DNA of 64,000 nt, from positions 62,001-126,000 of the forward strand of contig NZ_JAIEMO010000025.1 of NCBI RefSeq assembly GCF_019752095.1. Reading direction: 5' to 3'. A program made the translations under genes and the position numbers. The stretch is from Nitrosomonas sp. (lineage in GTDB: Bacteria; Pseudomonadota; Gammaproteobacteria; Burkholderiales; Nitrosomonadaceae). The notes beneath the pieces were generated by a model. The model was given only the letters and a program-made list of their open reading frames with translations, was not told where the DNA came from and did not search any database. This document shows positions 37,186 to 47,620 of this stretch, piece after piece (within the stretch, counting starts at the first letter, position 1; every line of letters begins with the position of its first letter).

Positions 37186-37229
37186 AAAGCTTGCGTAGGA
37201 TATACAATATTATCTCCTACGCAAGCTTT
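37186..37229. terminator. 15-bp perfect inverted repeat between ubiH-like gene and dusB
   Basis: Arms at 37186-37200 and 37215-37229 pair perfectly around a 14-base AT-rich loop. No long T run follows on the plus strand. It may end the hydroxylase transcript, or act in the leader of dusB, whose start lies 80 bases further on. Confidence 0.5.
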
Positions 37230-37308
37230 AAGCTACTTTCAAATAACAGCAATACTCAACATTAGATTTAACTACTTACTATTTATAATCTCTCCCAAAA
37301 ATGTTTCC

Positions 37309-38316
37309 ATGCAAATTGGCTCTCACATTCTAAAAAATAAATTGATTGTTGCTCCAATGGCTGGTGTTACCGATCGACCATTTAGGCAGCTATGCAAATC
37401 AATGGGGGCTGGCATGGCTGTCTCCGAAATGGTGTCGTGCAACTCACTGCTATGGGGTTCTATAAAAACGCAGCGGCGAGCGAACCATGAAGGGGAAGTT
37501 TCTCCAATTTCTGTTCAGATTGCTGGCGCTGATCCTCAGATGCTTGCGGCAGCAGCTCAGTACAATGCAGAAAATGGTGCCCAGATTATCGATATCAATA
37601 TGGGATGTCCGGCAAAAAAAATATGTAATGTCATGGCCGGTTCGGCGCTATTACAAGATGAAAAATTAGTAGAAAAAATCTTAATCGCAGTAGTAAGATC
37701 CGTGAACATTCCAGTCACACTTAAAATTCGCACTGGATGGGATAAACAACATAAAAATGCCTTATCTATTGCAAATATTGCGGAAAGCTCGGGTATTCAA
37801 GCACTCGCAGTTCATGGACGGACACGGGCATGTGCATACACTGGCACCGCGGAATACGACACCATAGCAGCTGTAAAGGCAGCAGTTAAAATTCCTGTCA
37901 TTGCAAATGGTGATATCACTACCCCAGAAAAAGCAAAACAAGTACTCGCTTACACTAATGCGGATGCGATTATGATAGGTCGTGCCGCACAAGGAAGACC
38001 CTGGATTTTCCGTGAAATAGATCATTTTCTTACAACAGGCCAACACCTCCAATCACCTGAAGTATCTGATATACATCAAGTTTTAACCAATCACCTTCAT
38101 GATTTATATCATTTCTATGGTGAATACTCGGGTGTTCGCATCGCACGTAAACATATATCTTGGTATACCAAGGGACTCATAGGATCAGCTGGGTTTCGTC
38201 AGGCAATGAACCAATTACAAACCAGTGATCAGCAAATTTCTGAAACCAATAAATTTTTTACCCAATTAGCTAGGCAAGGCCAAAGATTAAGTTACATCAA
38301 AGAGGGGAGTAATTAG
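37309..38316 (+). CDS. dusB: tRNA-dihydrouridine synthase DusB
   Basis: 335 residues from the ATG at 37309. The frame stays open to 37126, but the extra residues are not part of the fold and would overlap the hydroxylase gene. The FMN-binding TIM-barrel shows LIVAPMAGVTDRPFRQLC, the catalytic C100 in IIDINMGCPAKKI, LKIRTGWD, LAVHGRTRACAYTG and IANGDI. It reduces uridine to dihydrouridine in the tRNA D-loop. As in E. coli, fis follows directly (3-base gap), and fis overlaps purH, giving a dusB-fis-purH-purD operon. Confidence 0.95.
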   Translation: MQIGSHILKNKLIVAPMAGVTDRPFRQLCKSMGAGMAVSEMVSCNSLLWGSIKTQRRANHEGEVSPISVQIAGADPQMLAAAAQYNAENGAQIIDINMGCPAKKICNVMAGSALLQDEKLVEKILIAVVRSVNIPVTLKIRTGWDKQHKNALSIANIAESSGIQALAVHGRTRACAYTGTAEYDTIAAVKAAVKIPVIANGDITTPEKAKQVLAYTNADAIMIGRAAQGRPWIFREIDHFLTTGQHLQSPEVSDIHQVLTNHLHDLYHFYGEYSGVRIARKHISWYTKGLIGSAGFRQAMNQLQTSDQQISETNKFFTQLARQGQRLSYIKEGSN

Positions 38317-38319
38317 TTT

Positions 38320-38562
38320 ATGAGCGCAGTAAAGGAGAATGAAATTGCATCATGTATACGTAATGCCATAAGTGGATATCTCAATGATCTAGATGGAGAA
38401 AAACCGGGTAATATCTATAGCATGGTGATTCAAAGTGTAGAAAAACCTTTAATAGAAGTTGCCATCCAGCATACCCATGGCAACCAAACGCAAGCGTCTG
38501 AATTACTTGGTATAAATCGCAATACACTACGTCAAAAAATGAAACAATATCGAATTAAATGA
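38320..38562 (+). CDS. fis: Fis-family DNA-binding protein
   Basis: 80 residues, slightly shorter than E. coli Fis. The C-terminal helix-turn-helix is intact: [23 protein letters not shown]. The N-terminal part ([16 protein letters not shown]) and the central [17 protein letters not shown] match the dimerisation helices. Fis bends DNA and adjusts rRNA, tRNA and other transcription to growth state. The gene sits between dusB (3 bases upstream) and purH (overlapping by 4 bases), as is usual in betaproteobacteria. Confidence 0.95.
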   Translation: MSAVKENEIASCIRNAISGYLNDLDGEKPGNIYSMVIQSVEKPLIEVAIQHTHGNQTQASELLGINRNTLRQKMKQYRIK

Positions 38563-40118
38563 CTATTAAACAAGCACTCATCAGTGTTTCTGACAAAACC
38601 GGAATTATTGATCTGGCTCAAAAATTGATCTATTGCGGTATCAAAATTATCTCGACGGGTGGTACTGCAAAATTATTAAACGAAGCTGGAATATCCGTTC
38701 TTGAAGCAAGTGATTACACTGGTTTTCCAGAAATGTTGGACGGTCGAATTAAAACGCTTCATCCTAAAATTCATGCTGGCATTCTCGCACGTAACGACTT
38801 ACCAGATCATCAGAAAGCACTTGATCAAGCATCGATACTGAATATTGAACTGGTAATTGTTAATTTATATCCGTTCAAGCAAACGATCGAAAAACAAAAC
38901 TCTACGCTCATCGATGCGATTGAAAATATTGACATTGGAGGTCCCACGATGATTCGGGCGGCTGCCAAAAATTATCAGAAGGTTACTGTAATCACCGATC
39001 CACTAGACTATTCTTCACTCTGCGCCGAACTAGAAGCTAATAATAAATCGATCAGTTTGGCTACTCGTTTTAAATTGGCTCAGAAAGCTTTTGCACACAC
39101 GGCTTCTTATGACAGTGCTATCAGTAATTATTTAACTGCTTTGGATGAAAATTTTCTTCACAAGGATTTCCCAGACTCACTGAATCTGAATTTCAATATC
39201 GTACAGAATTTACGCTATGGAGAAAACCCGCATCAAAAAGCGGCATTCTATCGGGATTCGACCATAACCTCTGGCAGCTTAGCAAATTATCAACAGCTGC
39301 AGGGTAAGGAATTATCCTATAATAATATTGCAGATACTGACGCAGCTTGGGAGTGTGTCAAAACGTTTGACAAACCGGCCTGCGTAATCGTGAAACACGC
39401 TAATCCTTGCGGGATAGCCATTTCAGAATCGATATTAAATGCCTACCACCTAGCATTAGCAACCGATCCTGTATCTGCTTTTGGTGGCATCATCGCTTTT
39501 AACCAAATTATCGGCAAGGACACTGCAGAAGCAATCCTTAAACAATTTGTTGAAGTAATTATTGCACCGCAAATTTCTCCTGAAGCGCAGCAACTCTTGT
39601 CGCAAAAAAATAATATCCGGGTGTTGGTTGTACCGTTGCAAATGGAAAACTCTATCTATGACTTGAAAAGAGTTAATGGCGGACTACTTGTTCAAACACC
39701 GGATACTTCCAATATTACAGTGTCCGATCTGGCTATAGTCACCAAAGTAAAACCCACCCCACAGCAATTAGATGATTTATTGTTTGCATGGCGAGCGGCA
39801 AAGTTTGTTAAATCTAATGCTATTGTATTTTGTCGTAATGGCCAAACAATCGGCATTGGCGCCGGTCAAATGAGCCGAATTGACAGTGCACGGATCGCAT
39901 CCATAAAAGCCCAGCAGGCAGGTTATGCACTAACAGACTCTGTTGTCGCATCGGATGCATTCTTCCCTTTTCGCGATGGTTTAGACGTTGTTGTACAAGC
40001 AGGAGCAACAGCGATAATTCAACCTGGCGGCAGTATTCGTGACGACGAAGTTATTGCTGCTGCGGACGAGCAAGGAATCTCGATGATATTCACGAACATT
40101 CGTCATTTTCGACATTAA
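38559..40118 (+). CDS. purH: Bifunctional AICAR formyltransferase / IMP cyclohydrolase
   Basis: 519 residues, typical. The N-terminal MGS-like IMP cyclohydrolase domain shows [16 protein letters not shown] and [22 protein letters not shown]. The C-terminal formyltransferase domain shows [26 protein letters not shown] (catalytic lysine and histidine) and [13 protein letters not shown]. It performs the last two steps of purine synthesis to IMP. Its ATG overlaps the fis stop (ATGA), so translation is coupled; purD follows after 14 bases. Confidence 0.97.
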   Translation: MTIKQALISVSDKTGIIDLAQKLIYCGIKIISTGGTAKLLNEAGISVLEASDYTGFPEMLDGRIKTLHPKIHAGILARNDLPDHQKALDQASILNIELVIVNLYPFKQTIEKQNSTLIDAIENIDIGGPTMIRAAAKNYQKVTVITDPLDYSSLCAELEANNKSISLATRFKLAQKAFAHTASYDSAISNYLTALDENFLHKDFPDSLNLNFNIVQNLRYGENPHQKAAFYRDSTITSGSLANYQQLQGKELSYNNIADTDAAWECVKTFDKPACVIVKHANPCGIAISESILNAYHLALATDPVSAFGGIIAFNQIIGKDTAEAILKQFVEVIIAPQISPEAQQLLSQKNNIRVLVVPLQMENSIYDLKRVNGGLLVQTPDTSNITVSDLAIVTKVKPTPQQLDDLLFAWRAAKFVKSNAIVFCRNGQTIGIGAGQMSRIDSARIASIKAQQAGYALTDSVVASDAFFPFRDGLDVVVQAGATAIIQPGGSIRDDEVIAAADEQGISMIFTNIRHFRH

Positions 40119-40132
40119 ACAACCTCTATATC

Positions 40133-41440
40133 ATGAAGCTATTAGTTATTGGTGGAGGGGGTAGAGAACACGCGCTAGCGTGGAAATTAAGTCTCTCACC
40201 GCGCGTACATAAAGTGTTTGTAGCACCTGGTAATGCAGGCACAGCACTTGAACACGGTTTAGAGAATGTTCCAATTACATCAATCCCTGATCTAATCGAA
40301 TTTGCACGGAAAGAACATATTGCAATTACGGTTGTCGGGCCAGAAATACCACTTGCTGCAGGTATTGTTGATGCGTTTCAGGCCAGCGACTTAAAAATCT
40401 TTGGGCCAAACCAACAAGCAGCCCAGCTTGAGACTTCAAAGATTTTTGCCAAGAGATTCATGCAGCGACACCAAATTCCCACCGCATCTTATGAGAGTTT
40501 TACTGACCCTGAACTGGCACATCAACATATAGACCAACAGCATGCCCCTTTAGTAATTAAAGCGGATGGACTCGCCGCAGGAAAAGGAGTCATTGTCGCG
40601 CAAACCCACGATGAAGCTCACTCGGCTGTTAATGCGATACTAGTTGAGAAAAATCTTGGCGCTGCAGGCTGCGAAATTATTATTGAAGAATTTCTTCAAG
40701 GTATAGAAGTCAGCTTTATCGTCATGACTGATAGCCTCCATATTCTCCCATTAGCGACCAGCCAAGATCATAAACGCCTTTACGATGGAGAATTGGGCCC
40801 TAATACTGGTGGAATGGGTGCATACTCGCCTGCTCCTTTTATTTCGCCCAATCTACATGGACAAATCATGCGCAATATCATTGATCCCGTCATTAGCGGA
40901 TTAAAACAAGAAGGCATCTACTATACCGGATTTCTTTATGCCGGTTTAATGATTACAGCGGATGGCCATGCAAACGTACTGGAATTTAACTGCCGCCTAG
41001 GAGATCCAGAAACGCAACCTATTATGCTACGCTTAAAAAGCGATCTCTTGACACTCATTGAGCATGCCATCAATGAAACGCTCAATAAAGTTGATGTCGA
41101 ATGGGACAATCGTGCTGCACTTGGAGTTGTAATGGCTTCGCATGGTTATCCGGAAAATCCGAGAAAAAACGATGTAATTCATGGCCTGTATGAACTCATC
41201 AAAGAACAAGAAAATAATGATAATTTTCATATTTTTCATGCCGGAACGATCATGGGCGGAAAAGATGAAAAGGAAATTATGACTGCGAGTGGGCGAGTTT
41301 TATGCGTAACAGCACTTGGAGAAAACGTAAAATTAGCGCAGCAGAATACTTATAAGCTCATTAAAAGAATTTACTTTGATGGTTATCAGATTCGTCACGA
41401 TATCGGCTATCAAAGCATAAATTATCAGAAAAAAAGCTAA
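40133..41440 (+). CDS. purD: Phosphoribosylamine-glycine ligase
   Basis: 435 residues of the ATP-grasp family. The N-domain begins MKLLVIGGGGREHALAWKL. The ATP-grasp core has PLVIKADGLAAGKGVIVA, EEFLQGIEVSFIVMTD and the signature FNCRLGDPETQPIM. It makes glycinamide ribonucleotide, the second step of purine synthesis. It is the last gene of the dusB-fis-purH-purD operon and converges with flgL, with only 21 bases between the stop codons. Confidence 0.96.
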   Translation: MKLLVIGGGGREHALAWKLSLSPRVHKVFVAPGNAGTALEHGLENVPITSIPDLIEFARKEHIAITVVGPEIPLAAGIVDAFQASDLKIFGPNQQAAQLETSKIFAKRFMQRHQIPTASYESFTDPELAHQHIDQQHAPLVIKADGLAAGKGVIVAQTHDEAHSAVNAILVEKNLGAAGCEIIIEEFLQGIEVSFIVMTDSLHILPLATSQDHKRLYDGELGPNTGGMGAYSPAPFISPNLHGQIMRNIIDPVISGLKQEGIYYTGFLYAGLMITADGHANVLEFNCRLGDPETQPIMLRLKSDLLTLIEHAINETLNKVDVEWDNRAALGVVMASHGYPENPRKNDVIHGLYELIKEQENNDNFHIFHAGTIMGGKDEKEIMTASGRVLCVTALGENVKLAQQNTYKLIKRIYFDGYQIRHDIGYQSINYQKKS

Positions 41441-41461
41441 ACAAAGCACAATTGATTGTTT

Positions 41462-42670
41462 TCAAATATAATTGAATAAGGACAGCCCAGAAATTTTAAC
41501 ATAGGATTGCTGTGCAGCCTGAAGGTATAGCTGCTGTCTTTGGAAATTAGAAATCACTTCCGACAAATCAGCGTCTTGTAAATTAGAAAGTAATTTCTCA
41601 AATTGAATGTTTTGATCATCACCAACACTTTCTAAGCTATCGATTTCATTCATCCGAGCCCCAATGGCAGACTGTTTTGTAAGCACATGTTCTAGACTAT
41701 TGTTAATGTTTTGTAGCGCTGTATCTAAACTATTTGACAACCGCGCACCTCCAGGTTGACCGCTGGAAGGTGTTTCGAGCGCCGTAATTAAGTCGCTCAT
41801 GGTTTTAAAAATACTTTGATTGCCGCTTGGAGAAACCGTAAATTTATCTCCATTTTCTGGATCTCCTTTGATACTTAACTGTATTCCATCAAAACTAATC
41901 GCACTGTCACTTGTATAAGGATTGCCTGATGAAACCGCCAATCCAGTAGTTATATTTACGATGTTATAAGTTGTCACGCCAGCAGCAACTGTGAAATCAA
42001 TCTCATAATTCGCACCTGTAAGACTAGCTGGTATAATTACTGATCCTTTATCAATGATGCCAGTACCATTATTTAGTGAGTCAGCTGCCGTTGAAAAAAC
42101 ACCATTTCCGTTCTTTATACGTTCAAAAACATCAGTACCCGAATCGTTGACAGCAAGTTGACGCGTCGGCCCAACTTGATTCATTCTCTGTCCTTGGTCC
42201 CCTGCATACTGCACATTAAGCCCCGTTTTCACAAAAGGTTTTGTATTGGCCTGATATCCTGAAAACAAGAATTGTCCATTCTCGTCCGTGGTATTGGCTA
42301 AGCCAACTAATGAGTCAAACTTACCACGCAATTCAGTAGCAAGAATTTTTTTATCCGCATCGTTTAGTGATGGATTTCCAGCGTAAACTGTTGAGCTGTG
42401 CACGCTTTGAAGAATCGAGGTCAATTCCTTTAATACATTCTCTTCTAGCCCCAATGAGGAGCTTGCACTGGCACGATTAACTGAGAATTGCTTATTCAAT
42501 GATGCTGCTTGAGCGATATTCAATGCTTGTGCTGCAGCAATTGGATCATCCGAAGGTGTTAGGATTCGCTTACCAGTAGATAGCTGCTGTTGAGTCTTAA
42601 CTAAAGTGCTCTGGTTCTGAAGCATCAAATTTGTTCCGGTTTCATAAATTGTATTTGTACTAACGCGCAT
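41462..42670 (-). CDS. flgL: Flagellar hook-associated protein 3
   Basis: 402 residues. The N-terminal flagellin-like helix (MRVSTNTIYETGTNLMLQNQ, then GKRILTPSDDPIAAAQAL) and the C-terminal helix (LSNLQDADLSEVISNFQRQQLYLQAAQQSY) are those of FlgL. The middle part is variable. FlgL forms the junction between the hook and the filament with FlgK. It is the last gene of the minus-strand flg operon, 27 bases after flgK, and ends close to purD. FlgL is normally a late gene; a sigma28-like promoter before flgK would cover both. Confidence 0.95.
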   Translation of the reverse strand: MRVSTNTIYETGTNLMLQNQSTLVKTQQQLSTGKRILTPSDDPIAAAQALNIAQAASLNKQFSVNRASASSSLGLEENVLKELTSILQSVHSSTVYAGNPSLNDADKKILATELRGKFDSLVGLANTTDENGQFLFSGYQANTKPFVKTGLNVQYAGDQGQRMNQVGPTRQLAVNDSGTDVFERIKNGNGVFSTAADSLNNGTGIIDKGSVIIPASLTGANYEIDFTVAAGVTTYNIVNITTGLAVSSGNPYTSDSAISFDGIQLSIKGDPENGDKFTVSPSGNQSIFKTMSDLITALETPSSGQPGGARLSNSLDTALQNINNSLEHVLTKQSAIGARMNEIDSLESVGDDQNIQFEKLLSNLQDADLSEVISNFQRQQLYLQAAQQSYVKISGLSLFNYI

Positions 42671-42697
42671 GATATTGTCTCCAGGTTAGAAATACAT

Positions 42698-44614
42698 CTA
42701 ACGAATGCGAAGAATTGAATCAAATAATGTATTGCTCATTTCAATGATCTTACTTGCAGCTTGATAAGCCTGCTGGAAGCGCATTAAATTAGCAGCTTCT
42801 TCATCGAGATTAACACCTGATGTAGACTGTATAGTATTTTCAATTTGTGCAAGAAAATTAGCTTGCGACTTACTGGTCACTTCTAACTCCCGCGTCTTAT
42901 TACCAATTTGACTAACCAGCTGTCCGTATGCAGATTGATATGACGCCGTCCCATTTCCTACGGTATTTTTAGTTTGCAAAGCACCCAGCAACAATGCATT
43001 ACGATTATCAGCAGATCCGTTAAGGTTAGGCGCTATTGTAAAGATGTCTCCTGCAGCGGGACTCCCACTAATTTGGAAAGTATAACCATTGAAACTAATA
43101 TCAGCTCCTTCGGCATATGCTTGATTAGTAGCCGGCAACCCAGTGCCAGTCCCAGTCACATCATATTGACCATCGTATGGTGTATGAAATGTTATAGTTA
43201 GCGGTTGCTGTAGATCAGGATCTAGGGGCAATGGATTTACAGTTCCGGCACTGATTTTGCCAGTGCCAGTATTCGTTATTGCTGCATTAGTACGATTAGG
43301 TCCCGCCGCAGCAATTTTGGATGTGTCATTAATATTTACTGCGATATCCTTCGCACCATTTACAGTAGGCTGTATCCGAAATCTTTCGTTAGTAAGAATA
43401 GTCGCACCCGTAACTGAAATACCATCAAGCATTAATGGAGCACCCCCTGACGGAGCAACTAAAGTGCTTATCGAAGTATTATCCGATAATCTTGTCAATG
43501 TATAGTTAGTACCATCATACGAAAACTGATAGTCGCTCGTTGTTAAGGCACCATAATCACTTATACTTGCAGTAATACTAGAAGTCGGATTATTGGTTAA
43601 GGCCGATGTTACTTTGGGTGAAGGCACAGTGAAGAAATTCACTCCCATATCTCCATTCAGATCCACACCCAATTGATGTTGCGCATTAAAACTATGCGCT
43701 AACGTAATGGCCACTCTTCCTAATGCATTTTGTGCGCTATCCAGCGTATCACTTCGAAAAAGCAAAAGCCCTCCTAAAGCTCCGCCTGTGATCTGACTCT
43801 CAGGAATTTGAATAGTACTATTTCTAGAAACGAGACCTAAGGTTAAATCTCTTGGATTATCAGATGATTGAATCGCTTGTAACGTTAACGTTTTACTTCC
43901 CACGACTAATGCCTGGCCATTACCAACGAAAACATTTATAGCGCCACCACTCTCCCGAACGGTATCCGTATTGACTAGTTTACTTAATCGATTTATGAGT
44001 TCATCGCGCTGATCCAGCATATCATTAGCGGGTTGCCCGCCGGCCGCACCTTCCGCCAACGTGATCTGTTGATTTATATCGGCCAATTGGCTTGCTAGTG
44101 AATTTACCTCAACAACAATACTGGTAACTTGAGCGTTAATACCTTCTCTAATTTGTGACATACGCTGATCCATGTCTTTGAAACGCGCCGCAAGTGCTTC
44201 ACCATTACTTATCATAGCCTGGCGTGATGGAACTACCGATGGATTTGATGCCACATCTTGTAGCGCACTAAAAAAATTTTGAAGTGCCGGGGAAAGTCCG
44301 GAGGCAGTGTCTCCCAACATATCGTCTAATTGTTTTATTTGTGCATAATGACTATCGAGCGACTGGCTTTGTGTTTGAATCTGTAACGATTGGTTAGCAA
44401 GAAATTGATTGTATACTCGTTGAACTGTGGTCGAATGAACTCCGCGCCCAACAAATCCGGATCCCGATGATTGTGGCATATTGGTATTAAGCATAACCTG
44501 TTGGCGATTATACCCAGGGGTAGCCACATTACTAATATTATGGCTGGTTGTTAATAACTGGTTTTGCGCAGCTAATAAACCAGAAATCCCAATGTCAAGA
44601 ATACCATTTCCCAT
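42698..44614 (-). CDS. flgK: Flagellar hook-associated protein 1
   Basis: 638 residues. The N-terminus has the rod/hook motif LLTTSHNISNVATPGYNRQQV. The C-terminus ends in the amphipathic helix (GVNLDEEAANLMRFQQAYQAASKIIEM). The long central region contains Thr/Ser-rich repeats typical of HAP1 variable domains. It forms the first hook-filament junction ring. A sigma28-like promoter lies 43 bases upstream of the start, within the flgJ-flgK gap. Confidence 0.95.
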   Translation of the reverse strand: MGNGILDIGISGLLAAQNQLLTTSHNISNVATPGYNRQQVMLNTNMPQSSGSGFVGRGVHSTTVQRVYNQFLANQSLQIQTQSQSLDSHYAQIKQLDDMLGDTASGLSPALQNFFSALQDVASNPSVVPSRQAMISNGEALAARFKDMDQRMSQIREGINAQVTSIVVEVNSLASQLADINQQITLAEGAAGGQPANDMLDQRDELINRLSKLVNTDTVRESGGAINVFVGNGQALVVGSKTLTLQAIQSSDNPRDLTLGLVSRNSTIQIPESQITGGALGGLLLFRSDTLDSAQNALGRVAITLAHSFNAQHQLGVDLNGDMGVNFFTVPSPKVTSALTNNPTSSITASISDYGALTTSDYQFSYDGTNYTLTRLSDNTSISTLVAPSGGAPLMLDGISVTGATILTNERFRIQPTVNGAKDIAVNINDTSKIAAAGPNRTNAAITNTGTGKISAGTVNPLPLDPDLQQPLTITFHTPYDGQYDVTGTGTGLPATNQAYAEGADISFNGYTFQISGSPAAGDIFTIAPNLNGSADNRNALLLGALQTKNTVGNGTASYQSAYGQLVSQIGNKTRELEVTSKSQANFLAQIENTIQSTSGVNLDEEAANLMRFQQAYQAASKIIEMSNTLFDSILRIR

Positions 44615-44656
44615 CGCTTATATCCGACCTTTAATTTTTAAAAATTTCTAATAGTT

Positions 44657-44683
44657 ATATCGGTAAGTTAATAAAAGAATTGA
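44657..44683 (-). promoter_or_regulatory. Putative sigma28 (FliA) promoter of flgKL
   Basis: Read on the minus strand: TCAATTCT, an 11-base spacer, then ACCGATAT. Against the FliA consensus (TAAAGTTT-N11-GCCGATAA) it has exact spacing and matches 5 of 8 and 6 of 8 positions. It lies in the 83-base gap between flgJ and flgK, giving a leader of roughly 35 bases. In enterobacteria flgKL also have a late promoter. Confidence 0.5.
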
Positions 44684-44697
44684 AAAAATTTTCTTCA

Positions 44698-45705
44698 TCA
44701 AATGAACTCACGATTCTGTAATGCTTCACTATTATTTATTTGAATCAACTTCTCGGCATATTTTGGATCGGTAGCATAACCGGCTCGCTGCAGACCCGTT
44801 GCAAACGCCGAGAAATCAGAAGATTCCAAGACTTTTGCATATCGTGGATTATCCAATAACAATCTAGCATAATCATTAAATCCTTCCGCATAGGAGCTAT
44901 AAGCACGAAATTTATCGACTATCTTTTGCGGTGTACCATTAATATATTCAGTAGTTACCTTCTCCACAGTGTCACCTTTCCAGCTTGCACCGGCTTTAAT
45001 ACCAAACAGATTGTAACTTGGACTATTATCAGCACGACGAATCTCATGTTTACCCCATCCACTCTCCAGCGCCGCTTGAGCCAGCATAAAATGAGGAGGA
45101 ATACCCGTCGATTGTGAGGCAATCTTTGCATGTGGCAAAAGCGTATTGATAAAATCCATTGATCGATTAAATGAGTTCTTCAGTTGTGATTCGACTTGGA
45201 CAGGTGCAACAAAAGGCTCATCCGACGAATTCATTTTTTCTACTGGGATCATCGTTTGCTTTGAATTATATGCACTAGGCCACAATTGTTCTGATCTATC
45301 ATTGGGATGCCCATTTTTTATCACTGATGGTTGATTAATTGCATTGATAGAAGACAAAATGGCATCGGCCTGGCTTATCGAAGTCTGTGGTTCAATCGAA
45401 CCATCAGCTCTACTTAATTGTTTTACTAATATGTTAGCAATGCCAATCCCTTTGGTTGACAGGTGCTGGGCAAGCTGCTGGTCATACATTTGCGTAAAGA
45501 ACTGTGTTTGTTGACTATCAAACATTCCATCCTTAGGAGTTGCTTCCCGCATGCTTTTAAGTAACATGTTCATAAACAACGCTTCGAATTGCTGTGCTGC
45601 CTTTTGCAAAGCCTGCTCCGGATTGCGCTTAGCCATCAAGTGCAAATCATCAATGCTTTTGGCATCAATCGCAAGCTTGCTCGAAATATCCGGTGATATC
45701 ATCAT
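44698..45705 (-). CDS. flgJ: Flagellar rod-cap / peptidoglycan hydrolase FlgJ
   Basis: 335 residues with both domains of beta/gamma FlgJ. The N-terminal rod-binding part is ALQKAAQQFEALFMNMLLKSMREATPKDG in pieces. A long linker of about 60 residues follows, then a C-terminal glucosaminidase domain with FMLAQAALESGWGKHEI (catalytic glutamate) and NLFGIKAGASWKG, ending in FSAFATGLQRAGYATDPKYA. It caps the growing rod in the periplasm and opens the peptidoglycan. It is followed by flgK after 83 bases and preceded by flgI. Confidence 0.95.
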   Translation of the reverse strand: MMISPDISSKLAIDAKSIDDLHLMAKRNPEQALQKAAQQFEALFMNMLLKSMREATPKDGMFDSQQTQFFTQMYDQQLAQHLSTKGIGIANILVKQLSRADGSIEPQTSISQADAILSSINAINQPSVIKNGHPNDRSEQLWPSAYNSKQTMIPVEKMNSSDEPFVAPVQVESQLKNSFNRSMDFINTLLPHAKIASQSTGIPPHFMLAQAALESGWGKHEIRRADNSPSYNLFGIKAGASWKGDTVEKVTTEYINGTPQKIVDKFRAYSSYAEGFNDYARLLLDNPRYAKVLESSDFSAFATGLQRAGYATDPKYAEKLIQINNSEALQNREFI

Positions 45706-45721
45706 GGGTATACTCTCGGGA

Positions 45722-46831
45722 TTAAATGATTTCCAAGTCTGCGCGCAGCGAACCTGCCGCTTTTAGTGCTTGCAAAATTGACAATAAATCTTGTGTTGTT
45801 GCGCCAATTGCTGTTAAAGCTTTAACAACTTCACCAAGGTCAGCACCATTTGGCAACAGCATTAAATTTCCTTCGTCGGTACGTATTTCGACTTGAGATC
45901 GTTGTGTGACAACAGTCTCACCACGTTGTGCGAATGGGCCTGGTTGACTAATGACAGGTTCAGTATTGATAATGATCGATAAATTGCCATGCGCGATCGC
46001 ACTTGTCTCAAGCGTGACTGATTGATTCATTACAATGGATCCGGTGCGGGAATTGACAATAACTTTTGCTGTTGCTTTAGCCGGAACGACATCCATGCTT
46101 TCAATCTGAGAAATAAACATAATTCTCTGACTGGTATCTATAGGCGCTTTTACTTGCACAACACGTCCATCAACCGCAACAGCAGAAGATGGATAAAGTG
46201 AATTGATGGCATCCACAATTCGATTCACCGTTGTAAAGTCGGTTGAATTTAACTCAAGATTAATATAATCCCCCTGCCCGACTACTGTTGGAATTTCACG
46301 CTCAACTATACCTCCCCCACTGATTCTCCCAACGCTAAGATGATTAACCTGCACACTACTTCCTCCAGCCGCCGCTCCAATACCGCCCACCAGAATACTT
46401 CCTTGCGCCATCGCATAAACTTGATTATCTGCCCCTTTTAGCGGAGTCATTAACAATGTTCCTCCACGCAAGCTTTTTGCATTACCCATGGATGACACCG
46501 TAACATCAATATGTTGCCCGGTTTTAGTAAATGCAGGTAATGTTGCTGTTACCATCACAGCGGCAACATTTCGTAACTGCAAATTGGTGCCGGGCGGCAA
46601 ATTAACACCTAATTGACCCAACATACTAATAATGCTTTGTACCGTAAATGGCGTCTGAGTAGTCATATCACCACTGCCATCTAAGCCGACAACTAACCCA
46701 TAACCTATCAATTGATTATTACGCACCCCCTGAATCGATGCCAAATCCTTAATTCGATCTGCCAGACTTATGCCCGGTAACAACAAACATATCATCAGTA
46801 GGCTATGAATAATTAGGTGCGGAATTTTCAT
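45722..46831 (-). CDS. flgI: Flagellar P-ring protein FlgI
   Basis: 369 residues from the ATG at 46831, which begins directly with a signal peptide (LIIHSLLMICLLLPGISLA). The open frame to 46918 overlaps flgH and has no such signal. The mature protein starts DRIKDLASIQGVRNNQLIGYGLVVGLDGSGD, the standard FlgI start, and ends NLMLLPNGADLGEVVKALTAIGATTQDLLSILQALKAAGSL in family-typical fashion. It polymerises into the periplasmic P-ring around the rod. A 47-base gap separates it from flgH. Confidence 0.95.
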   Translation of the reverse strand: MKIPHLIIHSLLMICLLLPGISLADRIKDLASIQGVRNNQLIGYGLVVGLDGSGDMTTQTPFTVQSIISMLGQLGVNLPPGTNLQLRNVAAVMVTATLPAFTKTGQHIDVTVSSMGNAKSLRGGTLLMTPLKGADNQVYAMAQGSILVGGIGAAAGGSSVQVNHLSVGRISGGGIVEREIPTVVGQGDYINLELNSTDFTTVNRIVDAINSLYPSSAVAVDGRVVQVKAPIDTSQRIMFISQIESMDVVPAKATAKVIVNSRTGSIVMNQSVTLETSAIAHGNLSIIINTEPVISQPGPFAQRGETVVTQRSQVEIRTDEGNLMLLPNGADLGEVVKALTAIGATTQDLLSILQALKAAGSLRADLEII

Positions 46832-46878
46832 AATGGCATTTGTTTTATTTAGGAAATCAGATAAATGTATTAAAACTA

Positions 46879-47595
46879 TCAAAAAGGTGTCGCATTTAGA
46901 AAAAAGCGTGATAGCCATCCCATTGTCTGTGCTTCATCAATATAACCGTTGGCGCGATATTCAACGCGTGCATCGGCTATCTGTGTTGATGATATGGTGT
47001 TTGCCATAACATGTATTGGATTGATCACTCCCGAAAGCCTTATAAACTCTTGTCCTTGGTTTATTCCAATTTGTTTCTCTCCGCTGACAACTAGGTTTCC
47101 ATTTGGTAGTGCCTCAATCACTGTTACCGTAATCGTTCCTATAAAATTATTCTTACTAGAGCTTTCTCCGCTGCCATCAAAACTATTATTGGATTTAGCT
47201 TCAACAGTGGCATGCTTTTTCAACAAACTTAGGGGTATCCCCAGAAGGCTTGGAATCGAGAAATCAATACTTCCAGAACGGCCCACATTACTTCCTGAGC
47301 TCTTACTTGCATTTGTTCGCTCATTCAAGGTAACAATGATCGTGTCGCCAACACTTCTTGCACGTCGATCCTCAAACAATGGTGTATAGCGCACTCCATT
47401 CGTCGTGCTATTAAGCGCTTGCAAAATGGAGCCATTAGGCTGAATGACCGCCAAGCTTTGATGAGCTGGACGCAAAGAATTAGGTTGATGGGTAACTGTC
47501 GCTGGAATGGTTGTGCAACCCGATACAAGCATGAAGAGTATCAATACATACAAAGAGCTATATTTATTGTCTATCAACAGTTGGCAATTAACCAT
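46879..47595 (-). CDS. flgH: Flagellar L-ring lipoprotein FlgH
   Basis: 238 residues from the ATG at 47595, with GGGAG seven bases upstream. This start gives a lipoprotein signal ending in LVSGC; the frame to 47664 runs into flgG and lacks a signal. Family motifs: [23 protein letters not shown], then [32 protein letters not shown] and [31 protein letters not shown] (quoted in parts). It forms the outer-membrane L-ring. flgG ends 25 bases upstream and flgI follows. Confidence 0.94.
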   Translation of the reverse strand: MVNCQLLIDNKYSSLYVLILFMLVSGCTTIPATVTHQPNSLRPAHQSLAVIQPNGSILQALNSTTNGVRYTPLFEDRRARSVGDTIIVTLNERTNASKSSGSNVGRSGSIDFSIPSLLGIPLSLLKKHATVEAKSNNSFDGSGESSSKNNFIGTITVTVIEALPNGNLVVSGEKQIGINQGQEFIRLSGVINPIHVMANTISSTQIADARVEYRANGYIDEAQTMGWLSRFFLNATPF

Positions 47596-47620
47596 TCTAT
47601 TGCTCCCGGTAATTAACCAA

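Noticed and set aside
46949..47389. 146-codon frame antisense to flgH
   Set aside because: Shadow of flgH; the true product is a well-conserved lipoprotein on the other strand.
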